A DNA stretch of 64,000 nucleotides from Alteromonas sp. M12 (lineage in GTDB: Bacteria; Pseudomonadota; Gammaproteobacteria; Enterobacterales; Alteromonadaceae), in contig NZ_CP144164.1 in the NCBI RefSeq assembly GCF_037478005.1, positions 3,348,001-3,412,000 on the forward strand. The letters are read 5' to 3'. The position numbers and the translations under genes were made by a program. Under the pieces are notes generated by a model. That model saw only the letters and a list, made by a program, of their open reading frames with translations. It did not search any database and was not told where the DNA came from. How positions within the stretch are numbered: position 1 is the first letter of the stretch; every line of letters begins with the position of its first letter. This document shows, piece by piece, positions 27,771 to 37,356 of the stretch.

Positions 27771-28913
27771 TCAACCACTAAAGGCTTGATAAAGCTCATT
27801 ATATTTCCCAACCATTGTATCTATACTAAAGTTTGCCACGCAATGGTTTCTTACGATAAGGCCATTTTTATGCTTAAGTTCAGGTGAACTAACATATTGA
27901 CTCATCGCCGAGACTAGTGCGTTAATATCATTAACTTCAACTAGATGTGACTTTTTTAAATCTGCTGCAATCAATTCAGGATTTCCACCAACATTGGTGG
28001 CAATCACCGGTAAGCCGCTTGCCGATGCTTCAAGAATAGTGTTCGAAATCCCCTCAGCTAAGGAAGGCAATACAAAAACATCCATACAGTTCATTAGTTG
28101 CGCCACATCGGAACGATTACCAGCAAACCAAACTTGCGATGACAAATCTGCTTGTTGTGTCCTAGCCAACATTTTTTCCATCAGCACGCCATCACCAACA
28201 ATGACTAAACGGAGACGCTCTTTATGTTCAGGAAATTGACCAACAAGCGCGATGAATGCTTCGAGTAAAAAGGGTTGATTTTTAACTTCGGCTAAACGAC
28301 CTACAGTGCCAAAAACAAGCATGTTTTCGGTAGCGAAATGTTCAGGAAATAAGCTGAGGTCAGAATTTTGAGGAGTAAATTTATCGACATCGACACCATT
28401 ACAAATATGTCGGATGTCATCAGTATAAACACCAATCGTATCGCGCAAATAATCAAAGGCTTCAGTAGATAACGCAACATACTTATGAATATAGGTTTTC
28501 ATAAAGCGCCTAAGCATTTGATATTTTTTGTTTTGCCCATGCATATCATTGACATCCCAACCGTGTTCACCATGAATACGGTATGGCACCCTGCACCACC
28601 ATCCTACCAGCTGATTTTCGATAGTAGCAGTATTACGAGTGTGCAGAATATCTGGGTTGAGCTTTTTTAATAATTTACGCAATTTAAAAAAGATACTGAT
28701 GTCGTTACCATCTTTTTTTGCTAAATCAAAAAATTCGACGTTTTGAGTTTGAATACGTTGACAAAAAAGCTCGGAATAACCTTTCAAAGTAACAATTGTA
28801 TGTTGGTACTTTTGAGAGTCTAAACGATTTATCAGATTGACCACACCATTCTCTAATCCACCGGTGTCAAACCGGTAAATGATATGCATGATGTGAATCT
28901 TTTTGAAATCCAT
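27771..28913 (-). CDS. XrtA/PEP-CTERM-system glycosyltransferase (TIGR03088-like, GT4)
   Basis: 380 residues. The N-terminal HIMHIIYRFDTGGLENGVVN has the GGLENG motif of this group, followed by HTRNTATIENQLVGW and HGEHGWDV. The donor domain shows FGTVGRLAEVKNQ near residue 197 and LAEGISNTILEASASG near residue 284. It is a cytoplasmic-face sugar transferase of the XrtA locus. It starts 45 bases after the exosortase gene in the same direction. Confidence 0.9.
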   Translation of the reverse strand: MDFKKIHIMHIIYRFDTGGLENGVVNLINRLDSQKYQHTIVTLKGYSELFCQRIQTQNVEFFDLAKKDGNDISIFFKLRKLLKKLNPDILHTRNTATIENQLVGWWCRVPYRIHGEHGWDVNDMHGQNKKYQMLRRFMKTYIHKYVALSTEAFDYLRDTIGVYTDDIRHICNGVDVDKFTPQNSDLSLFPEHFATENMLVFGTVGRLAEVKNQPFLLEAFIALVGQFPEHKERLRLVIVGDGVLMEKMLARTQQADLSSQVWFAGNRSDVAQLMNCMDVFVLPSLAEGISNTILEASASGLPVIATNVGGNPELIAADLKKSHLVEVNDINALVSAMSQYVSSPELKHKNGLIVRNHCVANFSIDTMVGKYNELYQAFSG

Positions 28914-28958
28914 GTCGATGTTATTCCCTACTCAATCTCAATTTAGCTAGAATTGTCT

Positions 28959-30413
28959 TCACTCAGTCTTGCTTTCATTCAGTAATGATTGCAATTCATC
29001 ATTAAAAATTTGCTGCGACATATTCTCTAGCGCTTGTTTGGTTTTTTCATTCTTGTCATCAGGAACTGACAACATAATCAAGTAGCCATTTTGAGCCTGA
29101 CCAAACAGCGCCTGAATGGCTTGTACCAATTTAATCTCTAAGGATTTGTGTGTCACCCGCCATGGAGTGACATAGGTATAACTTAATAAACGTTTATTCC
29201 CATAATTATCAATTATTTGCATCGAGCGATAAGTTGGGTTTCTATCTTCCGACACAATTGACCATTTTTCGATGTTATACAGTTTATTGCGTCCGTTAAT
29301 CAATTCTTGTCCCTGAATATTCGCATTGTAATACGCAATGAAGAATTCAACGTCACCATTGGTGCCACGATAAACACTGGTTGGATTATGAAAAATCGGC
29401 AACCAAGTTGCAGTGTTGGACGTCTCATCGAGATTAAAGCTTGCGGCAAAATCTGGGTTAACAGGACTGACTGGATTCTCGAAAGCTGATTTATAACCTA
29501 TGCTTACTCCGAGTATGAATACCAACGCTACTACAGGTTTGATTATCGAAGAAACGGGATAATCTGGTCCAGCTTCATTTTCTAGTTTTTCAGTTTTCGG
29601 AAGCGGATCAGCCCATCTCCCCCCAACAGTAAACATAATCAGAATAACCAAACCAAAAAATAACCAACCATAAATAAGGTGGTCGACCCCTGTAGCATAT
29701 TTCATGTCCGACAAATGAGCGATCATCACTATGCCGTAGGCTCTTATTCCATTAGCCAGTAATGGTAAAAAGATTGAGAACAGGATAAAAATCAGACGTT
29801 TCTTAAGACCGTTATAATTCAAATATGCAAACAACGTACCTAGAGTAAACGAAGCGATTAAATATCGAATCCCCGAACAGGCTACCGCCACTTCAAATAG
29901 ACCTCCTGGAATAGCGATATAGAGTCCTTCGCGGAATACTGGAATACCGGTCAATTGGATCGCAAAAACAGTAATATCAGCGGTTAACTCTTGTAACTGG
30001 GGAATCAAAAACTCACCTGCAGGAACGCTGAATAGCCAGAAGAACGATGTAAATAGCAGGATACGCGCGACCTGATTGCCCATCACGCACCAAATCATCA
30101 TAGGTAACATAGCAAAGCTTGCTAACTGCTCTATTACTAAAACTTGCGCCATGCTGCCAAATAGCCAAACAAAAATAGTGCCGACTACAAAAATTAACGA
30201 TATATAGGAAGGTTGAAGTGTGGCGTTATTTAATTTAGTCCATTTAAGTTTAATCAGGTAAATACAGATAGGTAAAATAATAAAACAATGGGTGAAGGTT
30301 TCTGAACGAATCCATATGGCGACTGTTGACGAAATACTGTCAAAGAAAACAGCTCCCCAAACAATAAATATCGCGATTAAATATTTGAAGATACTACTTT
30401 TCCAAAATGTCAT
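28959..30413 (-). CDS. xrtA: Exosortase A with fused EpsI-type C-terminal domain
   Basis: 484 residues. The N-terminal 260 residues form about eight membrane helices with the exosortase catalytic residues: Cys179 in VAVACSGIRYLIAS, Arg224 in LLANGIRAYGIV and His245 in TGVDHLIYGW. A periplasmic EpsI-like domain follows at residues 320-470 and contains VYRGTNGDVEFFIAYYNA. Exosortase A cuts PEP-CTERM proteins and passes them to a surface or glycan anchor. The start overlaps the upstream glycosyltransferase gene by 4 bases. No PEP-CTERM substrate is encoded in the window, so substrates must lie elsewhere. Confidence 0.95.
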   Translation of the reverse strand: MTFWKSSIFKYLIAIFIVWGAVFFDSISSTVAIWIRSETFTHCFIILPICIYLIKLKWTKLNNATLQPSYISLIFVVGTIFVWLFGSMAQVLVIEQLASFAMLPMMIWCVMGNQVARILLFTSFFWLFSVPAGEFLIPQLQELTADITVFAIQLTGIPVFREGLYIAIPGGLFEVAVACSGIRYLIASFTLGTLFAYLNYNGLKKRLIFILFSIFLPLLANGIRAYGIVMIAHLSDMKYATGVDHLIYGWLFFGLVILIMFTVGGRWADPLPKTEKLENEAGPDYPVSSIIKPVVALVFILGVSIGYKSAFENPVSPVNPDFAASFNLDETSNTATWLPIFHNPTSVYRGTNGDVEFFIAYYNANIQGQELINGRNKLYNIEKWSIVSEDRNPTYRSMQIIDNYGNKRLLSYTYVTPWRVTHKSLEIKLVQAIQALFGQAQNGYLIMLSVPDDKNEKTKQALENMSQQIFNDELQSLLNESKTE

Positions 30414-31603
30414 AATTCAACCTTAAATAATCCAGCTAACTTGCTCATAGTGGCAGTCCACTGTAAATTTTCCATAATCCACTGACGATTTTCGGGTACT
30501 TCTGCAGGAGTATCCAAATAATGACAAACCGCTGAACAAAATTGCTCTGCATCATCAGTCACTCTGATATGTTCGTTTTTAGCGTCAATCCCTTCTATTG
30601 CCATACTTGTTGCCACTACTGGCTTGGCCATAGATAAAGCCTCTAACACCTTGTTCTGAATCCCTCTGGCGATTTGTAAAGGAGCCACAGATACTTTGGC
30701 GCTGCGTATAAAGGGTCGAACGTCTTTCACTCTGCCGGTAACCACAATACCATTAGTATTGTTTAACGATTTAACCTGCGCAGTTGGGTTGCCTCCAACC
30801 ACGTAAAAAGTCGCATTTGGGTGTAGCGTTCTGATTTTAGGCCAAACGTGATTGACAAACCATATCACCGCATCGACATTTGCCCAATAATCCATTGCTC
30901 CAGTGAATACCACATCCACCTGTTCGGTTACCGCTTCAATGTCGCTATCAGGTGAAAAGTAATCCACGTCAACACCGTTCAACAAACCTTGTACCTTGCC
31001 ATGCTGAAGCGTTGGCAATTGTTGTTTAAATAGCTCTGCTTCAGGATCAGAAACAAATAAAGCATGCTGCGAACGCTCGCAAACTCGATTTTCAAATCTT
31101 TTTAATTTCTGATGCTCTCGTCGATAAACCCAACGACTGATGCCTGTCTTGTTGTCTGCGTACTGTCGCCATTTATCTGAATCAACGTCCACATAGTCGA
31201 CAACCTGATGAATCCTTTGTTGATGGGATGAAGTAAACATAGCCATCACCGAAGAGTAGATGAACACTTGTGTAATCTGTTGCTGGCGCAACGTTTTATC
31301 TACCCATTGTTGCATCTTAGGGTTCGCGTAATAGGGTTCAGAAATTGACTTACCGCTAATAAAAGCAGTTAACCCTTTGATTTTGGACCAGGTTTTATTC
31401 TGATTAATCAGAAAGACTTGCTTGCAGTATTTATCCATCTTTGATGCATATTGCCAATCGTAGGGATCATCCACGAAACTGCCTAAATAAATATCAAATC
31501 GTTCGCTCAATACTTTGAGCATATTAAACGAACGAATTTTATCACCTTTATTGGGTGGAAAAGGAATCCGGTGACACAAAAAAAGCAGCGGCGGCTTATT
31601 CAT
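30410..31603 (-). CDS. XrtA/PEP-CTERM-system glycosyltransferase (TIGR03087-like)
   Basis: 397 residues. The N-terminus PPLLFLCHRIPFPPNKGDK and then IRSFNMLKVLSERFDIYLG is characteristic of the group (HRIPYPPxKGDKIRS). The C-terminal domain has VDVVFTGAMDYWANVDAV near residue 226 and NKVLEALSMAKPVVATS near residue 314, with the GT4-type glutamate motif. It should transfer a sugar early in repeat-unit assembly. It lies 6 bases after the FemAB-like gene and overlaps xrtA by 4 bases. Confidence 0.9.
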   Translation of the reverse strand: MNKPPLLFLCHRIPFPPNKGDKIRSFNMLKVLSERFDIYLGSFVDDPYDWQYASKMDKYCKQVFLINQNKTWSKIKGLTAFISGKSISEPYYANPKMQQWVDKTLRQQQITQVFIYSSVMAMFTSSHQQRIHQVVDYVDVDSDKWRQYADNKTGISRWVYRREHQKLKRFENRVCERSQHALFVSDPEAELFKQQLPTLQHGKVQGLLNGVDVDYFSPDSDIEAVTEQVDVVFTGAMDYWANVDAVIWFVNHVWPKIRTLHPNATFYVVGGNPTAQVKSLNNTNGIVVTGRVKDVRPFIRSAKVSVAPLQIARGIQNKVLEALSMAKPVVATSMAIEGIDAKNEHIRVTDDAEQFCSAVCHYLDTPAEVPENRQWIMENLQWTATMSKLAGLFKVEL

Positions 31604-31609
31604 TCGCTT

Positions 31610-32656
31610 CTATCCCAAAAATTTGGATAGAAAGGGTCCAATGCGACGACTCAACCAAACAGGCAGTTTTTGCCACATTTTGATAAAGAACTGATACTTT
31701 GGATTATTTGGACTTAAATTAGGTAATGCTTCAGCTTTTACCAAATGAAATTGATAGTGCAACGCAACCGGTTCCATACCCCAAGTACGTTTGTACTTAA
31801 ACGCACCTGAGTCGTCTTTACTTCGACCAAAATCAAAGTAATTGCATTGTTTATTTTCCAACGCATGGCACATCAACTGGTAATACATAAAGTCATTACT
31901 TTTCAGTGCTCTGGCATCAAACAAGCCTCCACCATAAAAAGGTAAGACTTGATTTTTGTAATAAAAACTAAGCACCGAAGAAACTGCTTTATGGTCTTTC
32001 TCTACGGTCAATACGTCACAGTTTTCAGCAAACTCTTGTTTTAATGCCGCGAAATACTTTTTCGGAAATACTGGCGTCCCTAAGTTGCGAACACTTTCAG
32101 AATACACATCGTAGGCTGTTTTAGTATCCTCTTCGATACGAAAACTAAGATCATTTTTTAAAGAATGCCTAACAACGGCTCTTTGTTTCTTTTTGATACC
32201 CGCTAAGATCGCTTCTGGTGTATCAGCGAGCTCCCAACCAAAAGAGGAGTGGGCGCATTTTTCCGTTAAATCAGGATTATTGCGCGCAAATGGATAACGC
32301 ATTTCTAAATAATCCACCCCAAGTTTATGGGCGAGTTCAATAGCCTGCTTTTCTAAAAATAATGTGGCCTCTTCAGAGTCTGAAGCAACACCGCCGTAGA
32401 CACAGAATGGCGTGGAAATGAGCGCATGACCAAAGAGTAAACTTTTTTGTTCAACTAAGGGTAGAACGCCGACAATAGTGTTATCAATGGTTGCATAAAT
32501 ATAATGACAGGAGTGACCGTAAACCGACTCAATAACTCGTTTCCAACCTGTTAAATGGAAAAAAGTGCCGGTATCAATACTATCTACAAAATCATCCCAT
32601 TTTTGCGACTCTTGCGCACCGTCACCTAACTTACAAAGTTGGTAGTTTTCCGTCAC
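31610..32656 (-). CDS. FemAB-family protein, XrtA/PEP-CTERM-system associated (TIGR03019-like)
   Basis: GTG start at 32656 with GGAG of the preceding coding end as ribosome site; 348 residues. It has two GNAT-like lobes. IKKKQRAVVRHSLKNDLSFRI-type basic residues lie near 155-175, and CNYFDFGRSKDDSGAFKYKR, with the conserved FDFGRS...GxxxFKxxWG pattern, lies near 275. Members sit in most XrtA loci and are thought to transfer an amino-acyl or acyl group, possibly to the glycan. The gene starts immediately after the deacetylase stop codon. Confidence 0.9.
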   Translation of the reverse strand: MTENYQLCKLGDGAQESQKWDDFVDSIDTGTFFHLTGWKRVIESVYGHSCHYIYATIDNTIVGVLPLVEQKSLLFGHALISTPFCVYGGVASDSEEATLFLEKQAIELAHKLGVDYLEMRYPFARNNPDLTEKCAHSSFGWELADTPEAILAGIKKKQRAVVRHSLKNDLSFRIEEDTKTAYDVYSESVRNLGTPVFPKKYFAALKQEFAENCDVLTVEKDHKAVSSVLSFYYKNQVLPFYGGGLFDARALKSNDFMYYQLMCHALENKQCNYFDFGRSKDDSGAFKYKRTWGMEPVALHYQFHLVKAEALPNLSPNNPKYQFFIKMWQKLPVWLSRRIGPFLSKFLG

Positions 32657-33523
32657 TTATGCTACTCCATACACGTCTTTCATCGTTGACCAATTAAAGT
32701 CTGCCAGTAATCTTTCTAATTTTGCCTCGGTTTTATCCAAATTGATATAATGTCTAAAACGCGATTTTAATGGGGCATTAGTTAATCTTGGCTGCGCACC
32801 ATCAATCTCCCAAGGATGAAAATAGAAAGAGTAAGGTTGTTTTTCCTGACTCAAATAGCGATTCACTAACATTCGAGTCATTTTATACGGATATAATCGA
32901 AAATAGCCCCCACCTCCAATAGGAATTTGTTTGCCCATTAGCTTTAACGTAGGGATAGGAATTTCGATAATATTTTCTGGTCGTTGGTAAGCAAACCTAG
33001 GCCAATCAGGTGTACCGTACAAATCATGTTTAACCGGATAAGTGCTAGAGCTATATTTAAAGCCCAACTCTGCTAACACTTCAAACGCCCATTCGTTATC
33101 ATAACCAATAGAGAAACTTGGTGCCCGATAACCGATAACAGGCTCACCAATTAAATCTTCTAAATGATTTTTTGAGCGGGTAATGTCGGCAGTGAGTTCT
33201 TTACGGTTCTGCTGATAAGCTCTTCGATGTGCGTAACCATGGCTAGCAATTTCATGGCCTTGGGCATGAATATCTTTAATCAGTTGCGGATAAAGCTCTG
33301 CGACCCATCCAAGAACAAAAAACGTAGACTTCACATCGGCTTTAGCGAAAACATCAAGCAACCTGCGCGTATTAGCGTCAACACGGGGTTTATATTGATC
33401 CCAGTCTTCAGGCTTGATAATTGAGTCGAATGCAGAAACGTGAAAAAAATCTTCAACATCAACTGTCATAGCATTTAGCGCCGTATTTTTTACCACTTCA
33501 TCGTCCCTTTCCGAACAATACAA
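32657..33523 (-). CDS. XrtA-system polysaccharide deacetylase (TIGR03006-like)
   Basis: 288 residues from ATG 33523, which has GGAAG 4 bases upstream and lies inside the previous gene. GTG 33496, just after the previous stop, is an alternative start. The family signature AMTVDVEDFFHVSAFD is near residue 18, SHGYAHRRAYQQ holds the H-x3-H metal ligands near residue 92, and GYRAPSFSIG is motif three near residue 125. FYFHPWEID near the end is also typical. It should N-deacetylate hexosamines of the polysaccharide. Confidence 0.9.
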   Translation of the reverse strand: MYCSERDDEVVKNTALNAMTVDVEDFFHVSAFDSIIKPEDWDQYKPRVDANTRRLLDVFAKADVKSTFFVLGWVAELYPQLIKDIHAQGHEIASHGYAHRRAYQQNRKELTADITRSKNHLEDLIGEPVIGYRAPSFSIGYDNEWAFEVLAELGFKYSSSTYPVKHDLYGTPDWPRFAYQRPENIIEIPIPTLKLMGKQIPIGGGGYFRLYPYKMTRMLVNRYLSQEKQPYSFYFHPWEIDGAQPRLTNAPLKSRFRHYINLDKTEAKLERLLADFNWSTMKDVYGVA

Positions 33524-34907
33524 CTTCCACTGTTCGAATAAAAATAAGCATATCTAACAATAAACTTTGATGTTTCACGTAATAAAGATCGAATTTTAAC
33601 TTTTCCATCGAATCTTCGACACTTGCGCCATAAGGATAATTGAGTTGTGCCCAACCTGCCAGTCCCGGCTTCACGTTATGCCGTTGATTGTAATATGGAA
33701 TTTCCCTTATTAATTGTTCAACAAACTGCGGACGTTCTGGACGAGGGCCAATAAATGCCATTTCGCCTTTCAGCACATTAATTAATTGCGGTAATTCGTC
33801 GATACGATATTTCCGGATGAAAGCACCAATACGAGTTACTCGATTATCATTTTGTGAGGCCCATTTTGCACCGTCTTTTTCGGCGTCAGGGCGCATGCTG
33901 CGGAACTTTATTATTTTAAACAGCTTGCCATTTAAGCCCACTCGCTCTTGTTTATAAAAAACAGAGGTACCTGTCCGGCGCCCATCATCTAAATAGATAA
34001 TAACAGCGGTCAACAACATAAACGGCCAAGTAAACAGCATCACAAATATAGCAACGAATGCATTGATGCCATATTCGAGAACATCTCGCAAATAGTTTTG
34101 GGAGTTAAATCCATTTGAATACACGACCCAACTTGGATACATCAAATTCACCACAATCTGACCCGTTTCACGTTCCATGAAATCAAGTAAATCGGTAATT
34201 TCCACACCGCGTAATCTGCAATCAAATAAGACTTCAATTGGCAACGTTCCTCTGCGTTGGTCACAGGCAATAATAATTTCGTCGATTTCATTATCAATTA
34301 CATAATTACGGAAATTATCATCGATTTTAACGTGTACTAAGCGCTCGTTACGGATACCGTCCTCACGATTGTCTCCTGGGATAGGGATAAAACCTAATAA
34401 CTCGAATCCCAACCTATCAACATCTCTACGCATTCTTTTTTCAATAATTGAAGCTCTTTCACCGGCTCCAATTACCACGATTCGAGTACGTCCAAGTCCA
34501 AGTAGACCTAAACGATTGGTAAAATAACGGAATGTGACAAGAGATAGAATCACTACTCCAGCAGCAACTGGCAGGAAGTAAGGATGCATCCTCAGCTCTT
34601 CCATAAAGGTACTGGTTATTACTTCTACAACGAAATAAGTTAGGGCTAAGCTAACAAAGATTCGTCTTATAATGCCACGGAAGGTTTCTCTTAATTTGGC
34701 TTCATACAATCCCACAGAGAGAGATGAAACCAACACTAAAAAGGTCATAAGAGAGATATTAGCCGCTAGTTTTAAAATGCTTGGAGATTCTACATCTAGA
34801 ATACTCACTACTAAAAAGTTTGCTAAGTACGCAGAATAAGAAACGATCACTGCTTCTGCGAGAACAAGAGCATTGGACCTTTTATTTTGTTTGTTGGTCG
34901 CTGCCAT
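33498..34907 (-). CDS. XrtA-system undecaprenyl-phosphate sugar-phosphate transferase (TIGR03013-like)
   Basis: 469 residues. Four N-terminal membrane helices (to about residue 135) precede a nucleotide-binding region with RIVVIGAGERASIIEKRM near 160, another helix near 285, and the bacterial sugar-transferase domain. In that domain VFYKQERVGLNGKLFKIIKF, RSMRPDAEKDG and RKYRIDELPQLINVLKGEMA carry the catalytic Asp-Glu region. It should start repeat-unit synthesis by moving a sugar phosphate to undecaprenyl phosphate. It is the first gene of the - strand operon and overlaps the deacetylase gene. Confidence 0.92.
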   Translation of the reverse strand: MAATNKQNKRSNALVLAEAVIVSYSAYLANFLVVSILDVESPSILKLAANISLMTFLVLVSSLSVGLYEAKLRETFRGIIRRIFVSLALTYFVVEVITSTFMEELRMHPYFLPVAAGVVILSLVTFRYFTNRLGLLGLGRTRIVVIGAGERASIIEKRMRRDVDRLGFELLGFIPIPGDNREDGIRNERLVHVKIDDNFRNYVIDNEIDEIIIACDQRRGTLPIEVLFDCRLRGVEITDLLDFMERETGQIVVNLMYPSWVVYSNGFNSQNYLRDVLEYGINAFVAIFVMLFTWPFMLLTAVIIYLDDGRRTGTSVFYKQERVGLNGKLFKIIKFRSMRPDAEKDGAKWASQNDNRVTRIGAFIRKYRIDELPQLINVLKGEMAFIGPRPERPQFVEQLIREIPYYNQRHNVKPGLAGWAQLNYPYGASVEDSMEKLKFDLYYVKHQSLLLDMLIFIRTVEVVLFGKGR

Positions 34908-35065
34908 TAGCTCTTACCTATGGATTTTTTTGCTAAATTTATCATATGCTAAACGAATTATTTGAGATAGACTAACTTTTCTGGTCAGCCATTATAGAGA
35001 TTATAACGCTCGGGTAAATGGCTGATTTGCTACATTTGTTTCTGTTTGGATAGGAAAGACATAAT
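34908..35065. promoter_or_regulatory. Divergent promoter region between the two XrtA half-operons
   Basis: This 158-base gap serves the biosynthetic run (-) and the export run (+). It contains a 9-base inverted repeat, TCAGCCATT at 34985-34993 and AATGGCTGA at 35017-35025, with AT-rich hexamers such as TATAGA and TATAAC between the arms. That position makes it a plausible operator that could control both directions at once. No known regulator motif was matched. Confidence 0.5.
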
Positions 35066-35701
35066 ATGAAAGCAAGTAGAATAGCTCAATTATTGATTGC
35101 AGCTGCTGCATTTACGGCGTTAAATGCATGTACCAGCTCAGGCAATTCTTTGCCTCAAGCAACTACAAGAGCATCTTTAACCACGAATATAGACGACTAC
35201 AGTTATTTGATCGGTCCAGGAGATAACCTTTCGATTTTTGTATGGCGTAACCCAGATGTATCCGGATCATTTTTGGTTCGTCCAGATGGCATGATTACAA
35301 CTTCATTGGTTGAAGACATCCCAGTTTCCGGTAAAACCCCTACAGCTCTAGCCCGTGACTTAGAACAGGAACTTGGCAAATATATACGTGATCCTATCGT
35401 GACAGTCAGTGTCAGTGGTTTCAACGGCCCTTTTAGTGAGCAAGTTAGAGTAGTTGGCGAAGCATCTTCACCGAGAGCTATTAGTTACTCTGAGGACATG
35501 ACGTTATTGGATTTGATGATTCAAGTAGGCGGTCTAACTGAATTTGCAGACGGAGACGGTGCCAAATTAATCAGAGTCGTAAATGGTGAGCAAAAGGAAT
35601 TCTCAGTGAGATTGGATTCACTGGTTAAAGAAGGGAATATTTCAGACAATGTAGATATCCTTCCCGGTGACATATTAATTATTCCAGAAGCTTGGTTTTA
35701 G
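35066..35701 (+). CDS. Wza-type polysaccharide export lipoprotein, XrtA-system (TIGR03027-like)
   Basis: 211 residues. The signal peptide ends in the lipobox LNAC with the lipidated cysteine at residue 22. The Poly_export domain begins YSYLIGPGDNLSIFVWRNPD near residue 45, and SLBB-like strands follow (VRVVGEASSPRAISYSEDMT). It is shorter than E. coli Wza, as usual in XrtA systems. It should form the outer-membrane or periplasmic secretin-like channel for the polysaccharide. AGGAAAG lies upstream of the ATG. The chain-length gene follows after 50 bases. Confidence 0.92.
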   Translation: MKASRIAQLLIAAAAFTALNACTSSGNSLPQATTRASLTTNIDDYSYLIGPGDNLSIFVWRNPDVSGSFLVRPDGMITTSLVEDIPVSGKTPTALARDLEQELGKYIRDPIVTVSVSGFNGPFSEQVRVVGEASSPRAISYSEDMTLLDLMIQVGGLTEFADGDGAKLIRVVNGEQKEFSVRLDSLVKEGNISDNVDILPGDILIIPEAWF

Positions 35702-35751
35702 GCTTTACAGTTAGTAATAATTAGTAAATTAAAGGTTAAAAAGACTTATCT

Positions 35752-37356
35752 ATGTTAGGAATTCAGGAAGCGATAGATCAAATCCACACCTATGTAAAAG
35801 GTGTCTGGATAAAGAAACGCTATATCATCATATCGACTTGGTTAATATGTCCACTCGGATGGGCATATGTGGCTAATTTACCAGACCAATATGCATCATC
35901 TGCGCGTTTATTTGTTGATACCAGTAGCTTGTTACGTCCACTTTTGAGGGGGCTCGCTGTATACAATAACCCCAGTGAACAAGTTAACCTTGTAGCGCGA
36001 ACCTTATTGAGTCGTCCAAATTTAGAAAAAATAGCCAGGGAAGCGGATCTTGACATTACCGTGACCACCCAAGCTGAAATGGATGACTTGATAAATAACA
36101 TGCGCAGGGATATTAAGCTCAATAGTACTGCTGAGCAGAATATTTATAGTATCAGATATAATTCCCCTTCCCCTGAACTAGCGCAAAAAATCGTTCAAAT
36201 AACACTCAATGAATTTGTCGAAAACTCGTTAGGCAACAATCGCCAAAGTAGTGACTCTGCAGAAGAGTTTATTAATCGCCAAATTGAGGAATACGAGCAA
36301 CGACTTGAAGAAGCTGAACAACGATTAGCAGCCTTTAAAGTTAGCCGCATTGACCGTGCCCCAGGCTCTAGCCGTGACTATTACAGTCAATTACAACGTC
36401 AAATAAGTGAACTACAGTCCACTGAATTACGCATTTTAGAACTTAACTCCCAATTAGAAGCGGCTAAAGCGCAAATGATTGGCGAGGCTCCAGTTTTCGG
36501 TTTGGCAGCCCCAGATTCTCGTGTGGCTCCTTCGATTTCTACTAAGTATGATAATCGAATTGCAGCCCTTGAAAGTAGCATTGATGACTTACTTATCCAA
36601 TACACAGAAATTCACCCTGAAGTCGTCAAAACCAAAAACTTACTTGAGAATTTATATGACGAACGTGAAGCGCATATAAAAAGTTTAAGTGATGTGGCTG
36701 AAGAAACTGGCTCCTACAGTCAATTTGGGAATATTAACCAAAATCCCGTTTATCAAGAATTAAAACTTTCTGTTGCACAGTATGAAGGCCAATTATCTCA
36801 ACTGAATGTTCGAGCTGATAATATTCGATCGAAGATCGCCGAGTTAGAGAAGATTGTTGATTTAGTTCCGCAAATTGAAGCGGAAGCTCAAGGTCTCAAC
36901 CGAGATTATGAAATTACTCGGGAAAAATACCTCGAGTTAATAAGTCGCCGTGAACAAGCTGAACTATCACGTAAAGCTGAAGCAACTTCCGATGATGTAC
37001 AGTTTCGTGTAATCGATCCTCCTACCCTGCCTACCAAACCTTCTGGGCCAAATAGAATATTGTTTTATTCAATGATTTTATTTGTCGGTTTTGGCACAGG
37101 TCTTGGTATCGCGTTTTTAGTTAGCCAAATTAACCCTGTTGTACTTAGTCCTAGTCAATTAGTAAGTAATTTTGGTATTCCTGTATTTGGTAAAGTTTCC
37201 CATATCGATGCAAAGGCTATCGCTAAGGTAGATCGGCGTAGAATGCTTGTATTTAGTGCTTCAAGCCTTGCATTATTGTTGATATTTATTGGATTAGTAT
37301 ATGCTGATATTGTGTACGGTAGATTGCCTATTTATCTTTTGGGGAATTTGATATGA
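35752..37356 (+). CDS. Wzz-type chain-length determinant, XrtA-system (TIGR03007-like)
   Basis: 534 residues. A first membrane helix is at about residues 22-44, a long charged periplasmic region with coiled coil spans 165-395 (FINRQIEEYEQRLEEAEQRL is typical), a proline-rich helix-entry stretch PPTLPTKPSGPNR is near residue 423, a second helix follows it and a third closes the protein. This is the PCP co-polymerase layout. It sets polymer length and partners with the tyrosine kinase, whose ATG overlaps this stop by 4 bases. Confidence 0.92.
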   Translation: MLGIQEAIDQIHTYVKGVWIKKRYIIISTWLICPLGWAYVANLPDQYASSARLFVDTSSLLRPLLRGLAVYNNPSEQVNLVARTLLSRPNLEKIAREADLDITVTTQAEMDDLINNMRRDIKLNSTAEQNIYSIRYNSPSPELAQKIVQITLNEFVENSLGNNRQSSDSAEEFINRQIEEYEQRLEEAEQRLAAFKVSRIDRAPGSSRDYYSQLQRQISELQSTELRILELNSQLEAAKAQMIGEAPVFGLAAPDSRVAPSISTKYDNRIAALESSIDDLLIQYTEIHPEVVKTKNLLENLYDEREAHIKSLSDVAEETGSYSQFGNINQNPVYQELKLSVAQYEGQLSQLNVRADNIRSKIAELEKIVDLVPQIEAEAQGLNRDYEITREKYLELISRREQAELSRKAEATSDDVQFRVIDPPTLPTKPSGPNRILFYSMILFVGFGTGLGIAFLVSQINPVVLSPSQLVSNFGIPVFGKVSHIDAKAIAKVDRRRMLVFSASSLALLLIFIGLVYADIVYGRLPIYLLGNLI

